DNA of 64,000 bases from Sporosarcina sp. FSL K6-3457 (GCF_038007285.1 NZ_JBBOWX010000001.1:2063501-2127500); one strand, 5' to 3'. Numbered from the stretch's first letter, positions 8,451 to 17,559 are shown. The notes: generated by a model not told the origin, from the letters alone. A program made the numbers and translations.

Positions 8451-9809
8451 TTATGATTTTAGCTCGTCCTCGATAAAGCTAAGGCGATAAATGCGACGAG
8501 GCCGTCCTTTATGCGTGACTTTTTCTTCACCCACAATATCAACCAATTCAGCATCCATCCATTTTAATAAAATTCGGTTGGCGCTCCTGATAGTCACGTT
8601 CAGTGTGGAGGCTAGTTCTTGGGCAGTATATTCAATTTTTTTATGCCTTGAAACACGTGCCATTAATTTTGTCATATAGGAAGCGGACATCCCCGCTTTT
8701 TCGGCTTTGTCTAATAAATGTGGGTCGGTAATCGCCAAATTGTATCGTTCATATTGTTTATGTGTCGTTATATCGACCGGACCTAACACACTTCGATCTT
8801 CCCGAACAATATAGCAAACATTGCCGCCTAATTCTTTTGATTGGCGGAGGGCTAGTCGTGCATGATAGCCGGCTTCGGCAGCGGTGCGTCCAAAGCCAAC
8901 ACCAAGGCTAATTGTAATTCCGAGTTCATTTTTCACATCCTGAAGTAAGGGGATGAATTTATAGCCTCTTGTTTCCCGTTCAAAAATACCGCGGGTTGTA
9001 ATGAATGAATATTCTTCGCCACCTAGATTGATAAGATGTCCATCCAGCAGTTTAATGTAATCGAGCAACATTTGTTGAATATTTAATTTTAATAATTGAA
9101 CGTCATGCTCGGAAGAATATTTAACAGTTACGCCTTTGAAATTATCGATATTGATTAAACCGAAGACAATTTGCGATTCTTTGTTTCTTCGCGTATTTGT
9201 GGCCAATAGGGCTCGTTCTAACGAGACAATCATGTCTTGCTGTGTAGGAGTGACCCATTCATAGGGGATATGGAGAGCTGATAATTGGGTAGCAACTTCC
9301 TGAATTCCGGTGAGAGCAATTGCGTTATGTTGTTGATAATTATGTACATGGAATTGTACGATTTCTTCAATGACCGTATTTTGTGACAAATTTTTAGAGA
9401 CAAGGAGTTCATAATGATCTTCTTCAAGTTCAGATAAAATTTGTTCAACATACTTTTTTTCAACAGTATCAATCGATAAGCATTTTAGGCTGTATCTACT
9501 TTTAATAACAAATAATGATCTGTAAAGTCCAGTGCCCATTAGTGGCATATGGTGTACAGGGATTGTGAAATCTAGGACTTGTTTAACGCTATTGTACGAA
9601 TGATATTCCGTGAACATTAATACTTCGACATCATTCATAAGTTCCTTTGTTATTTCAGGAATTAGACTACTAGATTCGATAATCTGAAAAACAGGTTTAA
9701 AGTTTGGAAAAGACTTCAATGTTTCCCGTGTTTGATCGACAAGCTCTTTTGGTCCGATAATTCCGATATTAATATCGGAATCATCTTGTAAATGGTTTTT
9801 TCCGGACAT
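8451..9809 (-). CDS. transcriptional regulator with GGDEF-like domain and C-terminal winged helix
   Basis: A 452-residue soluble protein. Residues 1-190 have no recognised motif and are probably the sensory part. About 212-350 resemble a nucleotide-cyclase (GGDEF or GTP-cyclohydrolase-III-like) fold: INIDNFKG as metal-binding strand, GGEEYSF in place of GGDEF, then ISLGVGFGRTAAEAGYHARLALRQSKELG-type helices. About 395-445 form a winged helix-turn-helix (ELASTLNVTIRSANRILLKW, then a GRPRRIYRLS wing). It sits between the importer and the catabolic operon and is divergent from the latter. Both promoters share one operator, and a half-site lies 26 nt before its own start, so it probably controls all three. 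Its Shine-Dalgarno is AAGGAGG. Whether the cyclase-like domain is catalytic or only binds a ligand is unknown. Confidence 0.75.
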   Translation of the reverse strand: MSGKNHLQDDSDINIGIIGPKELVDQTRETLKSFPNFKPVFQIIESSSLIPEITKELMNDVEVLMFTEYHSYNSVKQVLDFTIPVHHMPLMGTGLYRSLFVIKSRYSLKCLSIDTVEKKYVEQILSELEEDHYELLVSKNLSQNTVIEEIVQFHVHNYQQHNAIALTGIQEVATQLSALHIPYEWVTPTQQDMIVSLERALLATNTRRNKESQIVFGLINIDNFKGVTVKYSSEHDVQLLKLNIQQMLLDYIKLLDGHLINLGGEEYSFITTRGIFERETRGYKFIPLLQDVKNELGITISLGVGFGRTAAEAGYHARLALRQSKELGGNVCYIVREDRSVLGPVDITTHKQYERYNLAITDPHLLDKAEKAGMSASYMTKLMARVSRHKKIEYTAQELASTLNVTIRSANRILLKWMDAELVDIVGEEKVTHKGRPRRIYRLSFIEDELKS

Positions 9810-9834
9810 AAATAGTTTCCTCCTTGTCAGTATT

Positions 9835-9844
9835 GTCTTTTAAT
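9835..9844. promoter_or_regulatory. operator half-site O3 before the regulator gene
   Basis: GTCTTTTAAT is identical to the right arm of operator O2 (9956-9965). It lies 26 bp upstream of the regulator's ATG, just before its Shine-Dalgarno, suggesting autoregulation. Confidence 0.45.
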
Positions 9845-9932
9845 CTGCTATTTTGCTTATCATACTTTCTTCTAGTAATTCTGTCAAAAAATGAGGAATG
9901 ATAACGTCGAAGCAAGATAAGAGAAATGCTTG

Positions 9933-9982
9933 ATTAAAAGACGTAAATAAGACTTGTCTTTTAATAAACGTCTACATACAAT
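9933..9982 (+). promoter_or_regulatory. operator O2 and promoter of the catabolic operon
   Basis: A perfect 10-bp inverted repeat, ATTAAAAGAC (9933-9942) and GTCTTTTAAT (9956-9965), encloses a third half-site AAGAC (9949-9953) placed 11 bp from the first. Outside a 6-nt spacer the module matches O1 at 24 of 26 positions. TTGTCT (9954-9959), 17 bp and TACAAT (9977-9982) make a good sigma-A promoter, 66 bp before the first gene. The operator covers the -35 box exactly as in O1. Confidence 0.75.
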
Positions 9983-10048
9983 GTGAATGAATCATAGTTT
10001 AGATATATCAGATAATCGTTCTATATTAAAACAACGAGGAGTGATGAA

Positions 10049-11065
10049 ATGAATGTGCTTACAGAACTTGAGGACTTTATGACGAAACCATCTTCAGAGT
10101 TGATCAATGATCTTGCATTGCTAGAGGGTGATATTTTAATTTTAGGTGTTGGTGGAAAAATGGGGCCGACATTAGCAAAAATGACAAAGAGAGCAATTGT
10201 TCAAGCAGGTTTAGACAAAAAGGTCATTGGAGTTTCTCGTTTTTCATCGGGTAGTTTACAACAAGAATTAGAAAGTTTCGGCATTGAAACTATTGCTGTT
10301 GATTTATTAAATGATGCACAGCTCCAATCATTGCCAAAAGTGAAAAATGTGATTTTTATGGCTGGTAATAAATTTGGAACCGCTGGTAACGAGCATTTTA
10401 CATGGGCGATGAATGCCTATTTACCTGGCAGAATTGCAGATAAGTTTAAAAACTCTCGGATTGTTGCATTTTCATCGGGGAATGTGTATCCACTAACGGA
10501 TGTAGTAAATGGCAATTGCTCGGAAGAAACAGAACCGAGTCCGATTGGAGAGTATGCGCAATCTTGTTTGGGAAGAGAGAGAGTCCTGACAAACTTTTCA
10601 CGTAATAATGATACGCCTATGCTCCTATTCAGACTGAATTATGCGATTGACATGAGATATGGCGTATTATTAGAAATCGCTCGGCATGTGTTAGAAGAGA
10701 AGGCCATTGATTTAACAATGGGAAGTGTCAACGTAATTTGGCAAGGGGATGCGAATGAATATGCTGTGCGATCATTACTACATTGTGATACACCGCCCCG
10801 AATCCTAAATGTCACTGGCCCCGAAACGATTTCAGTCCGCTGGTTAGCAGAGGAATTTGGGGTTCGATTTGATAAGAAACCTCATTTTATCAATGAAGAA
10901 CAGCCAACAGCATTATTAAACAATGCTTCCAAAGCACATCAATTGTTCGGTTATCCAAGAGTAACCCTTCAACAAATGATTGATATGACGGCAGAGTGGC
11001 TAGCCAATGATGGTGAAACGTATAATAAACCGACTCATTTTCAAGAGCGCAAAGGAGCATTTTAA
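10049..11065 (+). CDS. NAD-dependent epimerase/dehydratase-like oxidoreductase
   Basis: A 338-residue extended short-chain dehydrogenase-like protein. The nucleotide-binding strand and loop are seen at about residues 30-42 (ILILGVGGKMGPTLAKM), preceded by an unusual 28-residue N-terminal extension. The catalytic Tyr is probably in GEYAQSCLGRE; the usual YxxxK has Cys at the Lys position, so the mechanism may differ or the Lys is supplied elsewhere. It may oxidise or epimerise a sugar, possibly as a uronate-dehydrogenase-like step, which is inference from context. It is the first gene of the operon, with GAGGAG before the ATG, and the next gene starts immediately after its stop. Confidence 0.8.
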   Translation: MNVLTELEDFMTKPSSELINDLALLEGDILILGVGGKMGPTLAKMTKRAIVQAGLDKKVIGVSRFSSGSLQQELESFGIETIAVDLLNDAQLQSLPKVKNVIFMAGNKFGTAGNEHFTWAMNAYLPGRIADKFKNSRIVAFSSGNVYPLTDVVNGNCSEETEPSPIGEYAQSCLGRERVLTNFSRNNDTPMLLFRLNYAIDMRYGVLLEIARHVLEEKAIDLTMGSVNVIWQGDANEYAVRSLLHCDTPPRILNVTGPETISVRWLAEEFGVRFDKKPHFINEEQPTALLNNASKAHQLFGYPRVTLQQMIDMTAEWLANDGETYNKPTHFQERKGAF

Positions 11066-12121
11066 ATGTTGAATCCTACTGTGAAAAAACAATTACACGA
11101 AGGAGCGGTCATTCCAGCGCATCCACTTGCGTTGACAGAAAATCGTCAATTGGATGAGGTCGGTCAGCGTGCACTTACTCGTTATTATATAGATGCAGGG
11201 GCATGTGGAATTGCGGTTGGCGTTCATACGACTCAATTTGAAATTCGTGATCCGCAGTTTAATTTATTTGAAAAAGTCTTAATCCTTGCGATGGAAGAGA
11301 TGGAAAGGGCACAAGTTGCTGATTCGTTTATCAAAATTGGTGGTATTAGTGGGCCGATTGAACAAGCAATTGAAGAGGCTAAATTTATCAAATCGATTGG
11401 TTACAACCTCGGATTGTTGAGTATGGGCGGTTTGCAAAATGCTTCCGAGCAAGAGTTGTTGACCCGAACTAAGAAAATTGCGGAGATTATGCCTGTTATC
11501 GGATTTTATTTACAACCGGCAGTAGGCGGGCGCATGTTATCCTATGACTTTTGGCGGCAGTTGGCGGATATCCCGAATATACATGGCATAAAAATTGCAC
11601 CTTTTAATCGTTATCAAACCCTCGATGTCATACGGGCGGTGTGCCATTCATCAAGAAATGAAGAGATTGCGATTTATACAGGTAATGATGACAATATTGT
11701 AAGTGATTTACTAACGACCTATCGCATTGCTGTCAACGGCGAAAAGGTGGAAAAACAAATTGTTGGTGGACTACTAGGGCATTGGTCAGTATGGACGAAG
11801 ACGACAGTGGATCTTTTTCAACAAATAAAAGACGTCCGCTCCACAGGTTTGATTCCCAGTGAATTATTAACATTGGGGCAAGAAATAACCGATGCGAATG
11901 CAGCTTTTTTTGATCCGAATAACCAATTTAAAGGTAGTATCGCAGGGATTAATGAAGTATTGGCAAGACAAGGGCTGCTAAAAGGACGTTGGTGTTTGCT
12001 AGATAAGGAAACATTAAGTCCGAATCAACTGGAAGAGATCAATCGTGTGTATTCGGATTATCCGCATTTGCATGATGATGCATTTGTCAAAGAAAACTTA
12101 GCCAAATGGTTTAGTGAGTGA
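11066..12121 (+). CDS. DHDPS-family (DapA-like) aldolase/lyase
   Basis: A 351-residue member of the dihydrodipicolinate synthase/N-acetylneuraminate lyase superfamily. The Schiff-base lysine is in HGIKIAPFNRY (about residue 178), and the supporting Tyr is in GFYLQPAVGG (about 150). The superfamily makes or cleaves C-C bonds of 2-keto acids through a Lys-pyruvate imine. In a sugar operon it would plausibly cleave a 2-keto-3-deoxy sugar acid. The protein is longer than typical DapA (about 290), mainly through a C-terminal extension. The ATG follows the previous stop with no gap, and AAAGGAG precedes. Confidence 0.85.
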   Translation: MLNPTVKKQLHEGAVIPAHPLALTENRQLDEVGQRALTRYYIDAGACGIAVGVHTTQFEIRDPQFNLFEKVLILAMEEMERAQVADSFIKIGGISGPIEQAIEEAKFIKSIGYNLGLLSMGGLQNASEQELLTRTKKIAEIMPVIGFYLQPAVGGRMLSYDFWRQLADIPNIHGIKIAPFNRYQTLDVIRAVCHSSRNEEIAIYTGNDDNIVSDLLTTYRIAVNGEKVEKQIVGGLLGHWSVWTKTTVDLFQQIKDVRSTGLIPSELLTLGQEITDANAAFFDPNNQFKGSIAGINEVLARQGLLKGRWCLLDKETLSPNQLEEINRVYSDYPHLHDDAFVKENLAKWFSE

Positions 12122-12133
12122 GGAGCGGATGAT

Positions 12134-13132
12134 ATGAAATCCATTGTTGCAACAGGTCAAAAAGTTCATATTGCGGAAGGGATAAAGCCAACAATTAAGC
12201 CTTCCTATCTAGTAATAAAGACGTTACATTCGGCTATTTCACCCGGGACTGAACTAAGTTTGATTGGAGCGAGTGACAATCGAGAAATCACTTTAGGCTA
12301 TAGTGCAGTGGGGATTGTGATGGAGTGTGGGGAAGGTGTAGAAGATTATCAAGTCGGCGATACTGTGGCTTGTTACGGAGCACCTTATGTCGGGCATTGT
12401 GAATTTTTAGTAGTACCTATTACATTATGTGCAAAGGTTCCTGCTGGTGTAGAACCGAAGGAAGCTGCCTTAGCAGGAATTGGCGCAATTGCGATTCACG
12501 CACTACGGATTGCTAAGCTAGAGTTTGGGGAAACAGTTGTCGTTGTTGGCTTGGGATTGCTTGGACAAATGATTGCAAAAATAGCCGAAGCCGCTGCATA
12601 TGACGTTGTGGCCTTTGATGTTCAAGCAGAGCGGGTAGCGATGCTTCGAGATAAAGGGACTATTCGTTCCTTTTCTACTCTTGCGGAGATGGAAAGTGAA
12701 ATAGCGAAATGCACGAACAATCATGGGGCAGATGCAGTTCTGTTATGCGCAGGTGGCAAGCGTTCAGCATTGACTCATCAAAGCTTAGAGTGGATTCGTT
12801 CTCAAGGTAAGGTAGTGATTGTCGGTGATATTGAACCTGATTTCCCTCGAGAGTTACTGTTTGGAAAGGAAGCTCAAATTTTGATTTCACGTGCGGGTGG
12901 TCCGGGGCGATATGACCAAGTGTATGAGAAACAAGCAATCGATTACCCATACGGCTATGTGCGTTGGACAGAAGGGCGTAATGTAGCAGAATATTTACGG
13001 TTAGTTCATGATAAGCGCATTGATGTTCAAGCTTTTTTAACCGATGAAGTTGGTTTTCATGATGCGCCAGCTGCATATGATGAGTTGATTCAAAAAAAGT
13101 CAACTGCATTAACGAAGATTATTACTTATTGA
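12134..13132 (+). CDS. MDR-family (GroES-like) dehydrogenase lacking the usual zinc site
   Basis: A 332-residue medium-chain dehydrogenase/reductase. An N-terminal GroES-like part is followed by a Rossmann domain (VVVVGLGLLGQMIAKIA near residue 138). The catalytic-zinc Cys seen in alcohol dehydrogenases is replaced by the ISPGTELS segment, and no structural four-Cys zinc lobe is visible. This matches the zinc-poor branch often found in sugar and glycolipid modification loci. It is probably an NAD(P)-dependent redox step on a sugar derivative. GAGGAG precedes the ATG; 12 bp separate it from the aldolase gene. Confidence 0.85.
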   Translation: MKSIVATGQKVHIAEGIKPTIKPSYLVIKTLHSAISPGTELSLIGASDNREITLGYSAVGIVMECGEGVEDYQVGDTVACYGAPYVGHCEFLVVPITLCAKVPAGVEPKEAALAGIGAIAIHALRIAKLEFGETVVVVGLGLLGQMIAKIAEAAAYDVVAFDVQAERVAMLRDKGTIRSFSTLAEMESEIAKCTNNHGADAVLLCAGGKRSALTHQSLEWIRSQGKVVIVGDIEPDFPRELLFGKEAQILISRAGGPGRYDQVYEKQAIDYPYGYVRWTEGRNVAEYLRLVHDKRIDVQAFLTDEVGFHDAPAAYDELIQKKSTALTKIITY

Positions 13133-13158
13133 CGATCTACTAGATAGGAGTGCTGGAG

Positions 13159-14211
13159 ATGTTAAAAGTGGGTGTTATTGGAGGAGGCTCTATTTCAGAG
13201 TTTCATATTAAACCGTATGTAGCAAGCGATAGAGTAGAGCTCATTGCGTTATGCGATAGTAATGAGCAGCGTCTTACTGAAGTAGGTAAGCGCTATGGTA
13301 TCACGAAATTGTATAGCAACTACGCGGAACTGTTGAAGAATGAGGAAATTGATGCGGTGAGCATTTGTACGTGGAACAATACGCATGCAGAGATTGCCAT
13401 TGCAGCATTAGAAGCAGGAAAGCATGTGTTGGTTGAGAAACCGTTAAGTATGACAGTCGAACAAGCATTAGCTGTCGAAGTAGCAGTTAAGAAATCAGGA
13501 AAGATATTGCAAGTTGGTTTTGTCAGGCGGCATGGAGATAATACAAAACTGCTCAAGCGATTTATAGATCAGGATGAATTTGGTGAAATTTACTATGCTA
13601 AAGCTTCCTGCTTACGACGACTCGGTAATCCGGGAGGCTGGTTTAGTGATCAAGAGAAATCGGGTGGAGGACCACTTATTGATTTGGGTGTGCATATGAT
13701 TGATATCTGCTGGTATTTGATGGGTAAACCACGACCTGTTTCCGTTAGCGGAAATACGTATTCAAGACTAGGCAATCGCAGTCATATTGAAAATTTAACT
13801 TTCTACAAAGCAGCTGATTATAATCCAACAATCAATAATGTAGAGGATTTGGCGAATGCGCTTATTCGTTTTGATAATGGAGCATCTTTATATGTTGACG
13901 TTAGCTTTACACTTCATGCTAAAAAAGATGAATTATTTGTTAAATTGTTTGGTGAAAAAGGTGGCGCTGAAATTGAGCCAGAATTAGCAATGGTGACGGA
14001 GAAAAACAATACGATTTTAAACATTACCCCACAAATTGATAGTCTTAGTTTTGACTTTGAAGGAGCCTTTCAAAATGAAATCAACCATTTCGTTGACTGT
14101 TGTCTAGAAGGGAAAGAGCCGATTGCACCTGTCGCAGATGGTGTGCAAGTGATGAAAATGTTGAATGCGGTTTATGAATCTGCCAAAACAGGAAAAGAAG
14201 TTTATTTATAA
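13159..14211 (+). CDS. Gfo/Idh/MocA-family oxidoreductase 1
   Basis: A 350-residue NAD(P)-dependent sugar oxidoreductase. It has an N-terminal Rossmann motif (VGVIGGGSISEFH), the conserved EKPLS motif with catalytic-region Lys, and the C-terminal domain with GGGPLIDLGVHMIDICWYLMG carrying the usual Asp/His pair. Such enzymes interconvert hydroxyl and keto groups on sugars or cyclitols. A GTG at 13150 gives three more residues, but it overlaps AGGAG (13146-13150); ATG at 13159 has an 8-nt spacing and is chosen. The next gene starts at the base after its stop codon. Confidence 0.9.
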   Translation: MLKVGVIGGGSISEFHIKPYVASDRVELIALCDSNEQRLTEVGKRYGITKLYSNYAELLKNEEIDAVSICTWNNTHAEIAIAALEAGKHVLVEKPLSMTVEQALAVEVAVKKSGKILQVGFVRRHGDNTKLLKRFIDQDEFGEIYYAKASCLRRLGNPGGWFSDQEKSGGGPLIDLGVHMIDICWYLMGKPRPVSVSGNTYSRLGNRSHIENLTFYKAADYNPTINNVEDLANALIRFDNGASLYVDVSFTLHAKKDELFVKLFGEKGGAEIEPELAMVTEKNNTILNITPQIDSLSFDFEGAFQNEINHFVDCCLEGKEPIAPVADGVQVMKMLNAVYESAKTGKEVYL

Positions 14212-15777
14212 ATGGAGATGCTGAAGAAGGATGTTGTTATTATCGGCGGTGGACTCGGTGGTTGTGCAGCTGCATTGTCAGCCTGTGACAGTGGTTTACA
14301 TGTATTGTTAACGGAAGAAACCGACTGGATTGGTGGTCAAGTGACTGCGCAAGGTGTGCCACCTGATGAGCATCAGTGGATTGAACAATTTGGGTCAACG
14401 CGGAGGTATCGGACGTATCGTCAAAAAGTACGCGAAACTTATTTACGAATAATGGATGTGAAAACGAATATAACACCGTTTAATCCTGGGACTGGATTGG
14501 TCAGTAGCATTTGCCATGATCCGCGAGTGAGTTTACATGTTCTACAGGAAATGCTTATGCCATATGTCATAACAGGTCAACTGATGATTAAGTTAAACGC
14601 GGTGGCTACTTCAGTGAAAAAGGTTGGGAGAACAGTCACTGGCGTTACGTACAAAAATACAAGAACAGGACAAGAAGAAGCGGTTCATGCGCCTTACTTC
14701 ATTGATGCAACAGAAACAGGGGATCTATTGCCATTAGCCGATATCGATTATGTCAAGGGTGCAGAAGCAAAAGCGGATACGAACGAACCGCATGCACGGG
14801 AAATCTCGGACTCGAATGATATTCAAGCATTTACATATGTACTCGGGATGGAATATCGACCAGGAGAAAATCATACGATTCCGGAGCCAGAAATGTACGC
14901 TTTTTGGAAAGAGTTTCATCCATCTATTTGGCCAGATAACTATTTAAGTTTTTTTGCGCCACATCCCATTACAAAAGAGAAAAGGCAATATACGCTTTTC
15001 CGTGAAGCAACAGGCTTTCCTCTTTGGGAATACCGACGTATCTTTGATAGGCAACAATTTAATACAGCGGTGAATGCCGGCGATGTCAGCTTAATGAATT
15101 GGCCGCAAAATGATTATTTTTTAGGAAATATTTATGATGTACCCGAGGCTGACAAGGTGAAAAATATTTTTCAAGCAAAGCAGCTAAGCTTATCACTTCT
15201 TTATTGGTTGCAAACGGAAGCGCCTAGGCCGGATGGTGGCAAAGGGTATCCAGGGTTACAACTTCGCAAGGATTTATTTGCAACGGAAGACGGGGTGGCA
15301 AAAGCACCTTATATTCGAGAATCCAGGCGAATAAAAGCGGAGTATACAATCGTAGAGCAAGATGTTTCTCCTGATTTTAATAAAGGGAAAACAGGGAAGT
15401 TTTATATTGATCGGATTGGGATAGGTTCATATAGTATTGATCTGCATCCAAGTATGACGGGAAGAACCTATCTGGATATACCAGCTTTACCCTTCCATAT
15501 CCCATTAGGTGCGCTAATCCCAAAAGACACCGCCAATCTACTGGCAGGCAGTAAAAATATTGGAACAACACATATCACAAATGGCTGCTATCGCCTTCAG
15601 CCAACCGAGTGGAATATAGGTGAAGCATGCGGGTCACTAGTTGCATTTTGTCTGAAAAATGAGACGGAACCGAAAGTAGTTAGGGGAAATAGGCAATTGC
15701 TAACAACATTTCAAGATTCTCTGAGAAGAGATGGATTTGAATTAGAGTGGCCAGAAGGGTTTTATGAGGTTGAGTAA
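14212..15777 (+). CDS. FAD-dependent oxidoreductase 1 (PF12831-like)
   Basis: A 521-residue flavoprotein. The dinucleotide-binding motif VVIIGGGLGGCAAALSA lies at residues 8-24, with the acidic residue of the second strand in LLTEETDWIGGQ. The GGQ motif and the following DATETGDLLPL segment are typical of the FAD_oxidored family (PF12831), common in polysaccharide- and glycoside-degrading loci. No signal peptide is seen, so it is cytoplasmic. The substrate is unknown; oxidation of a sugar carbon or of a modified sugar is the contextual guess. Starts at 14212 and 14218 are both possible. A second, only distantly similar flavoprotein is encoded two genes on. Confidence 0.88.
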   Translation: MEMLKKDVVIIGGGLGGCAAALSACDSGLHVLLTEETDWIGGQVTAQGVPPDEHQWIEQFGSTRRYRTYRQKVRETYLRIMDVKTNITPFNPGTGLVSSICHDPRVSLHVLQEMLMPYVITGQLMIKLNAVATSVKKVGRTVTGVTYKNTRTGQEEAVHAPYFIDATETGDLLPLADIDYVKGAEAKADTNEPHAREISDSNDIQAFTYVLGMEYRPGENHTIPEPEMYAFWKEFHPSIWPDNYLSFFAPHPITKEKRQYTLFREATGFPLWEYRRIFDRQQFNTAVNAGDVSLMNWPQNDYFLGNIYDVPEADKVKNIFQAKQLSLSLLYWLQTEAPRPDGGKGYPGLQLRKDLFATEDGVAKAPYIRESRRIKAEYTIVEQDVSPDFNKGKTGKFYIDRIGIGSYSIDLHPSMTGRTYLDIPALPFHIPLGALIPKDTANLLAGSKNIGTTHITNGCYRLQPTEWNIGEACGSLVAFCLKNETEPKVVRGNRQLLTTFQDSLRRDGFELEWPEGFYEVE

Positions 15778-15837
15778 GTAAAGAAGATAAGGGCGCTAGT
15801 TTTCATCAAATGGAAGCGGGGTGTCCTTTTATCGTTT

Positions 15838-17559
15838 ATGGTAAGAAAGGTGGAGATCATCATAACTAACATTATTTATTGGGATAATCACGAAACTACT
15901 TTGTTCGCTGTTGAAGAGTTAAGAAGGTTAATGCGAGAAGCTGGGTATGAAAGTACGATTGGCAATCGAGCAGTATTCATTGAATCCGATGAATATCATA
16001 ATAGAATCATTCTGATTACAGCAAACGATTATCGTGCATTGGGGAATAAAGCCAACTTAATTACGATAAAAGATGATGGATTTGCATTCGTTAGAGTAGA
16101 CAATGATGTGTGGATTATCGGCAATGAGCCTCGTTCGATTCTTTATGGTGTCTATGGGTATTGTAGAAATCAGTTTGGCTATCGCTGGATTGAGTTGGAC
16201 AAAGAGAGCATTGTGAAACCGATGTCCGCGGTGAAAGCAGGGCTAACGATTCGAGAGCCATTATTTGCGAGGCGTGGCAATATACTTGAAACGATTAATG
16301 ATCCGGAGTATATCGACTCCCTTATTGATTGGGGAGTTAAAAATGGACACAATGAATATTTCTTTACGTTTTTCTTATGGGATGACATCAAATCATATGT
16401 GACTCCAGCCTTGCAAAAACGAGGTGTTCATGTCACTTTAGGTGGGCATAGTCTAAGTTACTTGCTTAAAGAGATACAAAAAGACGCAGATGTTAACATG
16501 CTAGGGCAAGATGAAAAACTAAAATTCTTTGCTGAGAATACACATCTTCAGGATAAAGTAATTGATAAGATTGTTGCGATTTGCTTGGAGAACAAAGTAG
16601 TTACCAGAATCTCATTATGGCCTGAAGATATTGGAATTGATGAGAAAAATGCGCGTGGATTTTTACCGACCTATATTCGATTTACTGAAAAATTGAAGGT
16701 AGCGCTTAATGGAGCAAGGTTAAAAGTAGAAGTAGAATATATTGTTTACAATGCCGGTTTGTCCTGGAACATGCTAGAAAGGGAACATCAAAAGGAAGCG
16801 TCTGATCGAGTCGATGCTTTGTATGCCTATTGGGGAAGGGATTACTCATCGGGGATTGATGCAGATGAACCACGGCAAGTGAGGGCTTATCGAGCATTGC
16901 GGGACTGGAATGAAGAGACTCGAAAACAAGCGAGATCGTTAACGGTTTTGGAGTATTATAGTGATCACTTCATGTTATCCGAGTTATTCCCCCCGCTTCT
17001 CACAAGAATTCAGCAGGATTTACTGGAGTATAAGCAATTAAGCATTAATGGCGTATTAAATTTAATTGTGCCAACGCATCAAAAACAACTTGAGCGAATG
17101 ACTAACTACCCGTGGAAATGGATCCACCATTTGAATAATTACGTTTACACTCGAGTTGCCTGGGGGGAAAAGTATGAGGTTGTTGTCGAAGAATATTTCG
17201 CAATTTTCAATGAAGATAAAGTTAAACTCCATAACATGTTGGTAGAACTAGAGAAACTGATTTCCCAACATACAAAATGGAACGTGCCACTATTTCCAGC
17301 TAGGGTAGTGGATCCGGAAAAAGTATATGAGCCGGCGAAACATGTGATGATTCCAGCGTATTTAGGTGAAGTAGCTGATTGGCTATCTGCATGGAATTTG
17401 CCGGAGATTGAATCCTTGTTAGCGATTCAAACGAGAGATAATTATCATGCGTTTACGACGAAAGAAATGATGTTGATTTATTTTTATTATCTTAAAAAGA
17501 CTGCTGAAACATATAAAGATGAATGGACTTTAATAGGAGGTTTAAATGATGGACTTTAG
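15838..17559 (+). CDS. DUF4838-like, glycoside-hydrolase-related protein (cytoplasmic)
   Basis: A 573-residue protein. About residues 20-135 resemble the alpha/beta domain that precedes the barrel in GH20/GH67-type enzymes and in DUF4838 proteins: FAVEELRRLMREAG, then IIGNEPRSILYGVYGYCRNQFGYRW-like sequence. The rest resembles the DUF4838 barrel, with LWPEDIGIDEK and an EYYSDHF segment. No signal peptide is present, unlike secreted relatives, so any hydrolysis would be of an imported oligosaccharide or glycuronide. A strong Shine-Dalgarno-like AAAGGTGGAG (15846-15855) lies inside the frame and is followed by ATC ATC ATA. ATG 15838 has a weaker GGGGTG 13 nt away, so the start is uncertain. Confidence 0.6.
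   Translation: MVRKVEIIITNIIYWDNHETTLFAVEELRRLMREAGYESTIGNRAVFIESDEYHNRIILITANDYRALGNKANLITIKDDGFAFVRVDNDVWIIGNEPRSILYGVYGYCRNQFGYRWIELDKESIVKPMSAVKAGLTIREPLFARRGNILETINDPEYIDSLIDWGVKNGHNEYFFTFFLWDDIKSYVTPALQKRGVHVTLGGHSLSYLLKEIQKDADVNMLGQDEKLKFFAENTHLQDKVIDKIVAICLENKVVTRISLWPEDIGIDEKNARGFLPTYIRFTEKLKVALNGARLKVEVEYIVYNAGLSWNMLEREHQKEASDRVDALYAYWGRDYSSGIDADEPRQVRAYRALRDWNEETRKQARSLTVLEYYSDHFMLSELFPPLLTRIQQDLLEYKQLSINGVLNLIVPTHQKQLERMTNYPWKWIHHLNNYVYTRVAWGEKYEVVVEEYFAIFNEDKVKLHNMLVELEKLISQHTKWNVPLFPARVVDPEKVYEPAKHVMIPAYLGEVADWLSAWNLPEIESLLAIQTRDNYHAFTTKEMMLIYFYYLKKTAETYKDEWTLIGGLNDGL

Noticed and set aside
12675..13109. 144-codon minus-strand ORF
   Set aside because: Complete shadow of the MDR dehydrogenase gene.
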